From contig OX459105.1 of assembly GCA_949775045.1 (NCBI GenBank), positions 2,277,368 through 2,341,367 of the forward strand: a stretch of 64,000 bases of DNA, in the 5' to 3' direction. Position numbers and translations under genes: made by a program. Origin of the DNA: Metridium senile (taxonomy: Eukaryota > Cnidaria > Anthozoa > Actiniaria > Metridiidae). Position 1 is the stretch's first letter; every line of letters begins with the position of its first letter. This document shows, one piece after another, positions 1 to 11,728 of the stretch. The notes below the pieces were generated by a model. That model did no database searches, was not told where the DNA came from, and worked only from the letters and a program-made list of their open reading frames with translations.

Positions 1-1839
1 CTTATACCTAACTACAGTGCGAAAGTGAGGGGAGGTTGATGTTTCAGCTGTGGCCGGATTTCGACAATTGTAGCTGAAATTGGCTCTTAAAAGTTAAATA
101 AACGTCTTGAAACAAGGCCCATTTTAATTTTGAATTCACCTTAGGTTTTTAAAAGATAACTTTTTTGAATCACTGTAGTTTGTGTGGCATCGAACATTTT
201 GTTTTCCTCAAAAGCATTGAAAAAAAGCTGGCGAGTTTTAGCGGAGTTTTGCCAAGGCCTGCAGGTGCCACATGCAGAGTGCCCGTCTGAAAACCATGCA
301 AAATGGAAAAAAATATTTCTACAATGGGTATCATGCAACGATTTCTTTATTTTTTGGCAAAGATTTGTATTGTAGTGCAAATATTAACTGTGTGTAATAT
401 CAAACAATATATTTAAGTTTGGAGAAGATATCGAGGTTTAATGAAATGTAGTCAGACGAACGAGAAAATGCGAAATCTACTTTTTTGAAGTAAATTATCT
501 TGAAAAATTTCAAAAAATAAATAATTAAAAAAACCAGCGCTCGAAAGAACAATATTAGAAGATTACATAGCGGCAATATCAATCTTTTTGTGACACTACA
601 ACATCAGTTTTTCCCCGGCTTTTTAAGATAATGTTTCATACTAAATATGTGTGAGTAGCCTTAATTTGAGGGATCCTAAGTAATAGGCCTAATCTACCCA
701 AAGTAGTCAAAAATAAACTAAAGTTTTAGGTTCAAGGCAAATCGTTTGAAACTCAGAAAAGAAGAAGGAAAAAAGAAGAAGAAACGTGGACTGGTTGATG
801 AAGCCAGAGAATCATGTATTTTTCGCATCATCGTTCCTTAACTCTGTCATTCAACCATGATCACAAAAAGAATTATTTTACAGAATTTGAAAGTAATAAA
901 GCGAATTAATTAAAGGAAAAGAAACAAAAAGTATGTGTAGCAAGAAATAACTAACGAGCTCGGAACATGAAAGAGAAAAATAACAAGATAAAGAAAAACG
1001 AAGGAAAGAAAACAAAAAGGGTACCCTGGGTTCCAGAGGCTCTAGAGGGGATTGGGGCGAGACCCTTCGCCTCCCCGCCGGGGGTCTCGCCCCAATCCCC
1101 CTAGAGCCTCTGGAACCCAGGGTACAAAAAGGGCGAAATAATACAAGAATAACATTGTTTTTACTTGCTAGTGGTTTATCATTCTTTTCATACATTACAT
1201 TCCGGCTCGTTCTTCCTCACTTTTATCATTCCTTCACTAAATTCCTTTAACCTTAAGCACAGTCAATTTTCCTTTCGAGTTTCTTTAATTATCAGTTTTT
1301 ACATTTTTCCTTAAGGAAAACAAGTAGTGTAACACCTTTTTCACGCAACTCATGATCTAATTTATTGCATTGACATTCATTGAATCTGTAGAGAGTGTAT
1401 TCATGGATGGCTTTTGTACTCGGGATCTGACGAGTCCCTAGGCTATTCAGTCTCCCCCGCAGCCGGGGATGTTTACTACAAAGCCATGGTTGTTTTAAAC
1501 GCTCTAAAAGACGAAACATGTTTGTCTACGATATTGTCTTTAAATGTCCGTTCAATTTTTTTTTATTTTTTTTTTTATTTTAATCAATTTGCCACGATGG
1601 CAGGGATAAAGACACAGGGCAGAGCCCCAATTGCTTGGCAATATTCCCTAAGAAATAAGATACAATTTCATTGTTCCATTCTTTGTTACCCGCTTTCAAG
1701 TTCAATCTTACTTCCTTTTATCTCCTTTTTCGTTCTTTTTATATTTATCCTCTAATTAGAAAACACATTATGGAAAACGTTTAAAACAACCATGGGTTGT
1801 GTGATTTTTTTGATTTGTAAAGTTTCTTTTTCATTCAGG
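1..1839. other. Gene-free 5' flank
   Basis: No convincing coding exon was seen. Short open frames at 141-380 and 184-375 overlap on opposite strands and have no recognisable motif. The stretch holds a GC-rich hairpin (1021-1125, listed separately). It also has an 18-base inverted pair: CCATGGTTGTTTTAAACG near 1484 is matched in reverse complement near 1779-1796, just upstream of gene 1. The second copy aligns with the flank of the other paralogs, so the first is probably a local inverted copy rather than a transposon end. Confidence 0.5.
1021..1125. mobile_element. GC-rich hairpin MITE-like insertion
   Basis: Two arms of about 45 bases (1021-1065 and 1082-1125) are near-perfect reverse complements around a short GC-rich loop. 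The DNA around it is AT-rich. The hairpin is flanked on both sides by AAAAAGG (left copy ending at 1020, right copy starting at 1126), which looks like a 7-8 base target-site duplication. That length would suit a hAT-type non-autonomous element, but no transposase is present. Confidence 0.6.
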
Positions 1840-3047
1840 ATGTACAAACTTCAACTTGTGGTCATCCTGTGTCTGTCTATGACGTCCCTTATCGCGTGTT
1901 CTCAAGACACCTGTCCAGTTGTCAGTTATACTGGCAGGTTAAACTACAATCAACACGTGAAAGACCACGCCCTCCTGGGATATTCCTACAAGAATCTTAC
2001 CGCTGATACGATCCAGAAGTGCTTCTCTGTCTGTGTCCAAGATTGTAGATGTGTGTCCTGTCAACTCAGTGGTAATCGATGTGAGTTGATTGACGCGAAC
2101 AGACACACAGTTCCTGATCGCTTTAAGCCAGTGTCTGGATACGTCTACTTGGAGCTGAAGCAGGAGTTTAAGAACAAGGTATTCACATCATATAACCATG
2201 TACTTTATCTTGATTACTTGTAAACTGAAATAAATCTTGTTCAATGTTGCAGCGTTCTGGATGTTCAAGTCAATGTCACAACGGATGTTGCCGTACTACC
2301 CCTTGTCAAAATGGAGGAACTTGCATCGAGTTGTGTGACAACGTCACGCGCAAGTTTCAATGCAAATGTGTGCCAGGGTACGGTGGTAGAGTCTGTGAGA
2401 TCCCTCCTTCCTGCGCTGGATACAAATCGAAAACCTCGCCAAACCTGTACCCCATTTTAACATCGAGTAACAATCTGTTAAACTTGTATTGTGATATGAC
2501 CTCTGAACCTGGAATGGTTTGGACTCTCATTGAGTCGTTTGCTCTATCACAGAAGGTTAAATACCAAGACAAGGACTTCCCAGAAGATTTTCCAGTCAAT
2601 GAGAACAACTTTAACTGGACCGACTATCGTCTGTCACGCTCTGTCATGCAAGACATCAAAAGTCACGCAACCCACTGGAGAGCTACTTGTAACTATGAGA
2701 AAGATGGTTTAAACAAGACTGACTACGTGAGGGGTCGACTGAGTGACATGGATATCATTACTTATTCAAAAGGATATGGTTGTTTTCGTGTTGAGTTTAT
2801 CAACGTGCGAGGAATGCAATGCTCCAACTGCACTACACACATGCGACAAGATTCAAGTGTACACGTCTTTCTTGATAGTTGGGGAGGTATTCCCATAAAA
2901 TGTAATATCAACTTTATAAAAGGCATGAAGATAGTTGGGAACGAATATTGTGACAATTTTGGTAGATATGCTGTTGTAAATCCAGCTCACCGATGCAGTG
3001 CATCGTCTTCATCCACGACACAATGGTGGTTGGGCTCCGCTGTCTAA
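1840..3047 (+). CDS. Secreted PAN-EGF-fibrinogen-like protein, paralog 1
   Basis: Two coding exons, 1840-2178 and 2253-3047, are joined across a 74-base GT-AG intron in phase 0 and give 377 residues. The start is the ATG directly after a splice acceptor (TTTCATTCAG), so an upstream non-coding exon is expected. Visible parts: a hydrophobic signal peptide (residues 1-21, ending ACS), a cysteine-rich PAN/apple-like domain (about 25-110), a canonical EGF domain with CQNGGTC and GYGG (about 125-162), then a divergent fibrinogen/intelectin-like domain beginning with LYCDMTSEP and a WTLIESF segment, ending in STTQWWLGSAV. It is probably a secreted, lectin-like extracellular protein; the ligand is unknown. 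It differs from paralogs 2-4 mainly at residues 312-354. An 85-base satellite follows it. Family assignment rests on motif recognition, not on a search. Confidence 0.85.
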
Positions 3048-3299
3048 CAGTGGACATCTTATCGCCATGCAATTCAAAAAAAACCTTCATATCATTGACA
3101 ACTCTTTCGATCTTTAGATCGCATCACATTAAATCACCATACATTCTTAATTGATAAAAAAGAACCTTATATATTACTGTCAGACATCTCTATGTTATGA
3201 AGAGTTCTTCATAACTACTTCATACTTGCCCTTCATACTACAGCGCAGGTGATAATTTTTATTGAACCTGCGCTTTATACATCATTAAATTATTATAAC

Positions 3300-4870
3300 G
3301 GACGGAACAATTAAATCACAATACATTCTTTGTAAAGAAACACTTAGTATTACAGACACCTCTATATTATGGAGATCTATTTATGGCCAAGCAACTAAAT
3401 CAAAATAAATACATTATTTGCAAAGAAAGTCCTATGTAGTACACACACATCTATATTATAGAGATCTGTTTAGGACGGAACAATGAAATCACCATACATT
3501 CTTTGTTAAGAAAAACCTATGTATTACAGACACCTCTATAATAAGGACAGCTATTTAGAACTGAGCAACTAAATCACAATACATTCTTTGTAAAGAAAAA
3601 CCTATGTATTATAGACACCTCTATATTAAGGACAGCTCTTTAGAACTGAGCAACTAAATCACATATTTGTAAAGAAAAACCTATGTATTACAGACACCTC
3701 TATATTAAGGACAGCTCTTTAGAACTGAGCAACCTAATCACAATAAATTATTTGTAAAGAAAAACCTATGTATTACAGACACCTCTATATTAAGGACAGC
3801 TCTTTAGAACTGAGCAACCTAATCACAATACATTCTTTGTAAAGAAAAACCTATGTATTACAGACACCTCTATATTAAGGACAGCTCTTTAGAACTGAGC
3901 AACTAAATCACAATAAATTATTTGTAAAGAAAAACCTATGTATTATAGACACCTCCATATTAAGGACAGCTCTTTAGAACTGAGCAACTAAATCACAATA
4001 AATTATTTGTAAAGAAAAACCTATGTATTACAGACACCTCTATATTAAGGACAGCTCTTTAGAACTGAGCAACTAAATCACAATAAATTATTTGTAAAGA
4101 AAAACCTATGTATTACAGACATCTCTATTGTTATTCACAAGATATGATTTGATTGTTTTTTGTTGATTTATGATTAATGTTTAACTAGTTAGAGTACTAC
4201 TGTCACGTACTGTAATTCGATTCTCTTCTCTATGTTTTTACACACGTGTGAATCTGCTACTATTGCTACTTGTCTACCAATTCAATCAAATTTAACCGTC
4301 TATTTAGCTACAAAGGCACACCAAAGTAAGTGACCTTAATTGTTTACACTTAAGTAACATTCATGTGAAGTTTTAGTTGATTATCGACTATGATTGTATA
4401 ATTATCTTTGACCGTTTGTATACATACCAGATGACTTGATTCTCATCATATAATACAGCTTATAATCGAATAATTGTGACATTTAGACTAGATCTATTAG
4501 CAAATTATATTGTAACGTAGCTTTTTTGATCTATTGCAGTTCGAACCACACAATATACATAGATTGAAATACGCTACCGCTACAACCATATCTGATTGAC
4601 ACAATAAACTTATTCGTGCGTTCGAATCGTGCCGATCTCTATAATTTTATCTGCTACCTACGTAATCGTAGATTACACTATATTAAGGACAGCTCTTTAG
4701 AATTGAGCAACTAAATCACATATTTGTAAAGAAAAACCTATGTATTACAGACACCTCTATATTAAGGACAGCTAGCTCTTTAGAACTGAGCAATTAAATC
4801 ACAATACATTCTTTGTAAAGTAAAAAACTATGTATTATAGACACCTCTCCTTGATGGAGATTTCTTTGGG
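3300..4870. repeat. About 85-base satellite downstream of paralog 1
   Basis: A unit of about 85 bases, recognisable by TTAAGGACAGCTCTTTAGAA and CCTATGTATTACAGACACC, recurs about ten times from 3300 to 4125. Two to three further copies lie at 4675-4870, with about 550 bases of unrelated unique sequence between. Single diverged copies of the same unit occur just downstream of paralog 2 (16660-16745) and paralog 3 (21040-21125). The array therefore looks like local amplification of the ancestral 3' flank of this gene family. Confidence 0.85.
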
Positions 4871-4899
4871 GCTGAGCAAGTAAATCACTTTATAAAACT

Positions 4900-5292
4900 C
4901 ATTAATAATTCATGAGAAATTGACAAAAGAATTCACAACCGTGGAGAAGGTTGTATATCCGATACAGATTCGTCCTGATTTGCATAAGTTTTAACTTGAA
5001 TTTTCTCGGCAAGATTTACTTTTGCCAATTTTAGTAAAATATTAAAGAACTAATGTTGGAGTTTCATAAGTACTATACAATATTCGTGTCCGATCTGTAT
5101 GAGATATACAGTGGCAAGTCTTTGACTCGCTACTGTATATCCCATACAGACCGTCCACTCATCTTGTATATAGTACATGCACTCCTTGTTATAATGTACT
5201 CAAATTACCGATATCATTTATTTCTATACATTTTACACACTACCTCGAATCTGATTGGCCGAGGACATACGGTAGCACGTGAGCATGACAGG
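4900..5292. mobile_element. Foldback element with palindromic core
   Basis: An imperfect palindrome at 5090-5153, with arms containing CGATCTGTAT and CATACAGACCG around a GTC/GAC centre, sits next to TAACTTGAATTTTCTCGGC (near 4992). The same palindrome and neighbouring sequence recur at 46166-46230 and 62767-62831, so this is a dispersed foldback family. No coding sequence is seen. Confidence 0.55.
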
Positions 5293-5293
5293 A

Positions 5294-6060
5294 TATACAC
5301 CTGATTCAAAATAGGTTGACGGGGCGAACGGCAATTGGCGATTGGTGATTGGCGATTGCACGACCGAAAGGAACTATGGGTAATACGAATTCCTTCTTAT
5401 TCGTTTCTAAATTACCCAAACAATACCTCCTCCTCTGTTTAGCAAAACCTTCGAGACACCCATCTAAGGTCATGTAAGGTCATCTAAGGTCATCTAAGGT
5501 CATCTAAGGTCATCGCTGAACTCTCACTCCAACTCAATCAACTTAAAATGTAATTTACACAATAACATTTTAACGTATCTTATATTTGTATACTATTCTG
5601 ATAGTTATTTACTTCATTCCCTCTCATTATTCACCCAAACATAAAGTTGAACCTCATTACTAAAGACTAACCCGATAACTTAACAGTTTATTTAGTCTTT
5701 AGGCACTACCTCATTTAACTTTCTTTATACTTTAGCCCATTTAACTTAATTTTATACTACTAATTATGTAAATCTTATAAGTAATGATTTAGAAACACAT
5801 AAGGATGTAAAAATGATACTTAGTAAGGAAATAATTTTCTGACGTTTCGGAGCCATCAAGCTCCAATAATAATAATTACAATATAAAGAAACTAATGATG
5901 ATGGAGCGTGATGGCTCCGAAACGTCATAAAATTATTTCCTTACAAAGTCTCATTTTTACATCCTTAATTATGTAAATATCATGTAAAATGTGTGAAATA
6001 AAATTGATTTGATTTGATTTGAACGGTGTTTGGGTGATTTAGAATGGAATACGAAGAAAT
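5294..6060. mobile_element. Interrupted TACACCT-family foldback element with nested inverted repeat
   Basis: The left end (TATACACCTGATTCAAAATA) and stem (GGTTGACGGGGCGAACGG) match the complete copy at 56055-56334. The central part GAACGG(T/G)GTTTGGGTGA reappears only at about 6021, so roughly 500 bases (5520-6020) are inserted. Within that insert a second foldback at 5800-5965 has arms of about 55 bases, including GACGTTTCGGAGCCATCA and its reverse complement. The right arm of the outer element is missing. Confidence 0.6.
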
Positions 6061-6119
6061 TATGGTTATTGTAAAAGCATAGAATTGCCGAAATTCGATA
6101 GACAATGACAAAAAACGAC

Positions 6120-7180
6120 CACAGACTTTTGCAATGCCTTTGACAATATAGACCACAGTGCCATGTTTTTTAAAAGATCCTCAAGGCATATGGAATTCCT
6201 GATAACATCGACAGAGCAATTAAGTCTACGTACGTACGAGAAGTTGAAAGTTAAGTTCACAACACCTGATGGTGTTACAGAGTACTTCCCTATCCATGAC
6301 GGAGTTATGCAGGCCGGCGCCACACTATAGCCCAATTTATCTTCGTCATTGTCTTAGACTTTGCGCTTAGGCCCGGGCTTATGAAGGCAGTTTCTGATCA
6401 TGAAATGGAACTTGGTCTGACGCTCCACAACCGAAGAAGTGCAAGACATCCTGCTGTATCAATCTGCGACCTTGATTTTGCTGACGATATTGCTTCGCTG
6501 TCTAATGAAATCCAACAAGCTCAGAGACTCCTGCATCGTGTTCAAGGTGAGTGCTCAAAAGTTGGCCTCAAACTTAACGTCAAGAAAACCAAGTCAATGT
6601 TCATAAATGCCAATGTTCAAACCATCAATTCTATCAGTGGTGCTGAGATAAAACAGGCACTGACTACAGCTGGAGAACAGGACTTGGAAGCTGGTGTGAT
6701 AAGACAAGCCGGGATCTACAAACGAGGAAGGCGATGGCCTGGAGAGCACACAACAAAATGTCCAATATCTGGAAAAGTAATCAAACAACATCAAGCTGAT
6801 ATTCTTCCGAGCAACTACCGAAGCTATCTTGCTCTACGGTTGTGCCACGTGGCCCCTCACCAAGTCTGATGAAAAATCATTAGACGGAACCTACACCAAC
6901 ATGCTCAGGAGCGCATATAACATCTCATAGAACAGAAATATATCAAACCGAGGGAACTATATGGTGATCTTAAACCAATCTCAGAACTCATTAGATGCCG
7001 ACGGCTCTCGCTGGCTGGCCACACATACAGAGATAAAACTTCCCCTGTCCACCTCACTGTGACGTGGCTACCTAGTCATGACAAAGTTAACGCGGGAAGA
7101 CAGTCAACCACTTTCGTAGATGTACTTCTCAGAGACACGGGGCGTAATGACATTACCGAGTTAGAGAAGTGTATGTAGAT
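6120..7180 (+). mobile_element. Degenerate non-LTR retrotransposon (LINE) reverse transcriptase fragment
   Basis: The palm domain of a LINE reverse transcriptase is recognisable across shifting frames: FCNAFDNIDH near 6123, a GVMQAG segment near 6300, then the catalytic LDFADDIASL (6471-6500) inside an open frame from 6381 to 6869. Downstream frames continue with the usual C-terminal region (TLGLY-like and LAGHTYRDKTSPVH segments) to about 7180. Several frameshifts and stops separate the blocks and the 5' endonuclease half is absent, so the copy is dead. The clade was not determined; the FADDI motif and the layout resemble RTE/CR1-like LINEs. Confidence 0.8.
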
Positions 7181-8032
7181 CCTGAGTGGTATTTCCGATC
7201 CTGTGGACACTATTGTGTATCCCTCCTTTCTCGCCTCCATCCTCCCCCTTTCGTTTTCCTAAACAGGATGAAGATGCTAGACCATCAGACATACCTGAAT
7301 ATCCACCAACAGTAAGACGGTAGTTATCTGCATCGTCAGCCACGATAAACGTGTCATACTCCGCGTATCGCGTGTTTCCCTCGAAATCTTCCATGTCTTT
7401 GCATTGTTTTTGCATGTCTTTGCATGTCTTTCATGTAAGGTGCAATTCTCTTGTGACGTCATAGCGTGAATGGCGTCCAGTCCCAACCAGTACTCTCCAT
7501 TCTTGTTACCAAACCCTTTTGTGTAGTTGGCCCAGTTACGGTAGAAATCAACCGAGCCGTCTTGTCGTTTCCTGGAAGACAGTCCATCCTCCACCACTAG
7601 TTACCATGTTACAATACACATGCAATTTGGTCCTATTCCTCGCTATCGGATTATTGATCAGGTAGACGCCACTGTTTTGTAGCCAGCTTTGGATCGCTTA
7701 GCACAGAAATCTAAAAGGGGACAGGATTATGATTTAACAAATGAATTTATTATTTTGATTAGAAAGAGAGCATTATACGCACTATCAGTTTCCCAATAAT
7801 ATGTAGATGATTTCATTGCTATATACTAGCCGCCATTTTGTTTTCTTTATATGAGCTTTTTAGTTATTTAGCTTTTTCCTTTATACGAAGGCAGGGACAC
7901 CACAACAGCTTCAATACGCCAATTAACTGTGGGCCCTGTAGTATGCTGAGACCTGACTGTTGAGCCGTGAGACAATCCCTACTCTTTTTGAAGATCTTTT
8001 ACGTACACCTTATAATACATACATATTAAGAT

Positions 8033-8335
8033 TAGATATTTTGTTAATAATTGAGCACGCGGGTGGGGCTCCTGTGGTGTATTTATTTGAATGTGCGCAG
8101 GTGGGATTCCTGTGGCTTTATTGCAAGCAATTTTTCGTCAAACTCGCGCGGTGTCGAAGAGGGTAGTATTTTTATATCAAGATACTACTTTCATCGATTT
8201 TTTTTATCGTGCTAGTGATTCCGCGTGACGGAAAAATTGCTTGCAAAAAGCCACTGGAATCCCATCTGCGCGCATTCAAACAAATACACCACAGGAACCC
8301 CACCGCGTGCTCAATGATTAACAATATGTATGGCT
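8033..8335. mobile_element. Foldback element
   Basis: Arms of about 110 bases are imperfect reverse complements (for example GAGCACGCGG with CCGCGTGCTC, and TGCAAGCAATTTTTC with GAAAAATTGCTTGCA). The overlapping open frames on both strands here are shadows of the inverted repeat. It lies in the intron of the decayed PAN-fibrinogen gene. Confidence 0.65.
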
Positions 8336-8689
8336 TTCGGCGCGCGGTAAAAAATAACTTTATTGTCATTAAAAAAAATCCTCAGATAGAATTGTTGGGC
8401 TGCCTGTGGTTTAAAGTAGCGTTTTTCTCCCGTATATCAAGCATTTTGAATAGCAGGCTCTCAAACTTGATTTTGCACTTTTTCAAGACCGTAAAGTTAT
8501 TGTTTATGTCATTTGGTGTATTGTCATGTATCAATCGACTGAATGTTTCCAATGCTTGATGACTTGTTTTTGTGTTCTTCGATGCGTTCGTGCAAGGTCG
8601 TGCAAGTTTCTATATATAACTGATATAGCTCCCATCCCACGGGAGTCACATTGAAAAGTCGGCATCTACGTACTGCAGGTATTGTCATT

Positions 8690-9270
8690 TGAATGATGGA
8701 TAGATGGATAGATCAATAATGATGTTCTATTTTTGTTTTTCCACTCCAAAGGGTGTATGCTAAGAAACAAAGTAGTTGCTAAGGAAGTCGATGGAAAATA
8801 CCATCTGCCGAATACAACAGCAAAACAAAAAACCGTTCGAAAACGTTTGATGTACGCCAAAGATGGCTATATATCTTAACTAAAGATCGACAATACAATG
8901 GAATTTGAATGATATGATGTTCTGTTTTTGTTTTTCCACTCCATAGGGTGTATGCTAAGAAACAAAGTAGTTGCTAAGGAAGTCGATGGAAAATACCATC
9001 TGCCGAATACAACAGCAAAACAAAAAACCGTTCGAAAACATTGGTGTACGCCAAAGATGGCTATATATCTTAACTAAAGATCGACAATACAATGGAATTT
9101 GAATGATATGATGTTCTGTTTTTGTTTTTCCACTCCATAGGGTGTATGCTAAGAAACAAAGTAGTTGCTAAGGAAGTCGATGGAAAATACCATCTGCCGA
9201 ATACAACAGCAAAACAAAAAACCGTTCGAAAACATTGGTGTACGCCAAAGATGGATATATATCTTAACTG
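8690..9270. repeat. About 195-base tandem repeat, three copies
   Basis: GGGTGTATGCTAAGAAACAA starts at 8751, 8946 and 9140, giving a unit of 194-195 bases in nearly three nearly identical copies. No coding capacity was recognised. Confidence 0.85.
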
Positions 9271-9364
9271 ACGACTTAACTTAACTTAACTATTTATAAA
9301 AGAACAAAAGCCTAGCTTGAATGAACAAGGACAATCGATTCCCTTGAGCCTCTTAAACTAATTT

Positions 9365-9870
9365 AGATTCAGTTCACTTTGCTGTAGATGGCCTTTGGAT
9401 AAAGGCCGAAATATTCAAAGTAATAAAAAATGACAAGCCTTCTCGCATTCCTATTCATTAACTTTACTGACGTTTCGAGCTTTAGACCTTCGTCGGAGTA
9501 AAAGAGGTCTTAAAGGAGGGCATTACTCCGACGAAGGGCTAAAGCTCGAAATGACAGTAAAGTTGAGATGACATTTTTACGGCAGTGTTGCATCTTTCAT
9601 TCTATTACTTTTATCGCTTATATCAAACTGGCCGACGCAGCCTATACTATAGTTTACTCGCTACTTTCTATTTCTATATTTTACAGTGTTACATATTTCA
9701 TTCTATTACCTATAGCTTATATCAAACTGGCCGACGCAGCCTATACTATAATTTACTCGCTAGTTTCTATTTCTATTTTTTACAGTGTTACATATTTCAT
9801 TCTATTACTTATCGTTTATATCAAACACCAACGCAGCCTATACTAGTTTACTCGCTAGTTTCTATTTAAC
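9365..9870. mobile_element. Penelope-like element remnant: hammerhead-like motifs plus about 105-base repeats
   Basis: Three hammerhead-like cores sit close together: 9382-9415 on the plus strand, 9469-9498 on the minus strand, and 9528-9555 on the plus strand. The last two form an inverted pair built on CCGACGA...CTCGAAA. They are followed by three units of about 105 bases (9565-9870) marked by TATATCAAAC, ACGCAGCCTATACTA and TTTACTCGCTA. The same unit recurs at 54725-54925 and, inverted, at 49810-50060. Similar motifs are known from Penelope-like retroelements; assignment here is by resemblance only. Confidence 0.5.
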
Positions 9871-10479
9871 TCACCCGACGATATTAACTATCGATCAGTA
9901 TTTAACTTGTTTTCTGACAATTTGTTAAATCGAAACATTAAATATTTTGCAAATGTAAGCAAGATTCAAGATTAATTATTTTCGATATTTATAAAACGTG
10001 CTATTCGTTGTATTTTTATTTGAATTTTGTAAATGATGACTTTAGATCATTTCAGAGCTACAGAATATATTATGAACTTTTTGCTGCATCGTCTTTAGAA
10101 TCTCATCTTATCAGTTTACTCACCGGCAAAGTATAATGATCGACTCCCTTTGCTGCGGTCAAGTTTGTGTTGTTTTCATACTTGTCGAAATCCAAGAGCA
10201 TACTACCGAACAGACCTTGGTCATTTCTTGTTGTGTTCACATTGATAGAAAGACATAGTGCGTTGTCAGTGCATTTCATCATACAATCTAGAATACCTTT
10301 CACACTGATGTTTTTCAGTGGAGTTCTAGAACTTAGTTTGTGTTCTTTGTACATTTTAAAGTTTGCTATCTGAAAAGTGTTTGGTTTTGATTCGTGTTGT
10401 CTGCCTGAAGCTACCACTTGTAGCAAGGTCATTGAAAGAACTATGTACACAGGACACATATTTGAAAATTTTGATCCAT

Positions 10480-10905
10480 CCAGCCGGCCCGGGGGGGGGG
10501 GGGGTACTCCGCTAGGATTTGGGTAGGGGTGTTCCGCTGGGATCCTAAAACGGTGACGCTGTTTATGACAGAAAAAAACAAATTCGTATACCCTGTTTAT
10601 GACAAGGGATAAAAATGGGACCCTGTTTATGACAGTTTAGGACCCTGTTTATGCCGCGAAAACGTGCTGAATTTCACGAAAGACGAAAGACCGTGCTGCT
10701 CATCGTATTACCTAATTAATATACCTGAATATGACAAAAAAAACTAAGGAAATTGGGAAATGGGGTAAAAATATACCCTGTTCATGACAGAAAACTCAAA
10801 AACCCATACCCTGTTTATGACAGAAAGCTCGAAAAACCATACCCTGTTCAGCGGATCATCCCCGTATAGTAAATATATGGGAGTACCCCCCCCGGGCCAG
10901 CCGGT
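10480..10905. mobile_element. Foldback element with poly-G ends and internal 15-base repeats
   Basis: The left end (CCAGCCGGCCCGGGGG followed by GGTACTCC) is the reverse complement of the right end (GGGAGTACCCCCC then CGGGCCAGCCGG). The inside is built from at least six dispersed copies of ACCCTGTT(T/C)ATGACAG. No open frame of note. Confidence 0.7.
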
Positions 10906-11159
10906 CATCGAGAAGGGAATAATGAATCAATTGACTTGGTGATAAACTGCGTGGTAGCCTTATACACAGGGTCTCCTAATTGGAGGAAAAATAACCGACA
11001 CTAAAAACGACTGCGCATGGCCGAGACTACCGGCTGCAATTACCAAAACAGACAGCAAAGCATCTACCCTGGTGCAATTGGCTGTATAACTTATGTATAT
11101 ACATTATGGCTGCATTTAGTATTTTTTGGTGTAGATGCACGTAGCAGCGTAATAACGAG

Positions 11160-11500
11160 GGTTGGAGAGACCAAAGATCAGATTTCCGTATGGGCTCAGT
11201 GATTAAAATTTATTTAATTCAGTTGTTTTGTGGTCAAGTATCGGATTTCCATATGGGGTCCGGCAAAAGCGAGGGGATCACGGATCAGAGTTACCAGTTT
11301 TTTGGGGGATCAAGCATCATATTTTCATATGACCTCAGGGATCAGGGTTACCAGTTTTTGGGGGATCAAGGATCATATTTTCATATGGGCTCAGGGATCA
11401 GGGTTGCCAGTTTTTTTTGGGGGGGGGGGATCAAGCATCATATTTTCATATGGGCTCAGGGATCAGAGTTACCAGTTTTTTTATCACCATTTAGTACTAA
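11160..11500. repeat. GGGATCA-type minisatellite
   Basis: The units TTTTCATATGGGCTCAGGGATCAGRGTTRCCAG recur about every 60-70 bases, four times. Related GGGATCAGGGATCA repeats appear at 21870-22060, 27186-27377 and 59532-60269. The last two are bounded by AGGGTCGTGA and its reverse complement, so they are probably transposable units. The open frames at 11190-11589 are repeat artefacts. Confidence 0.7.
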
Positions 11501-11728
11501 ATACCGCTAATTCATTAATAAAAGAAAACAATAGAATTATCATAAAATGTCACAATTTAGGCCTGCTTTGGGTCTTAAAGTCGCCATAATTTAATGCGAT
11601 GCAAGGCGTTTTAAGAAAAAATATGAGAAAATGGGGCACAATACCTTAAGACAGTTTTAGGCGATTTTAAGTGACTTAAGGCGACTTTACGCCATTTGAG
11701 AAAAAAACGTTTTCTAAAATTGATTATA

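Larger units (their letters stand above)
7295..10459 (-). pseudogene. Decayed PAN + fibrinogen-domain gene
   Basis: The first exon (10459 down to 10124) is intact: MCPVYIVLSMTLLQVVASG is a signal peptide, followed by a PAN/apple-like domain with paired cysteines, and it ends in phase 0 at a good GTGAGT donor. About 2.4 kb further on, 7710-7295 is a classical fibrinogen C-domain exon with [61 protein letters not shown] and YRLTVGGYS, closing at a GTATGT donor. It is broken three times: an in-frame TAA at 7698-7700, a frameshift just after GGGWTVFQ (about 7565-7575), and a frameshift at about 7395-7440 inside a short tandem repeat of AAAGACATGC. The downstream fibrinogen exon was not found. An alternative is a functional first exon spliced elsewhere. 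The fibrinogen exon is much more canonical than that of the four plus-strand paralogs. Confidence 0.7.

Noticed and set aside
8172..8559. Opposite-strand small open frames around 8.2-8.5 kb
   Set aside because: Shadows of a foldback element; peptides on both strands derive from the same inverted arms.
10480..10500. CpG-island-like promoter at the poly-G stretch
   Set aside because: It is the inverted end of a repeat element, mirrored at 10885-10905.
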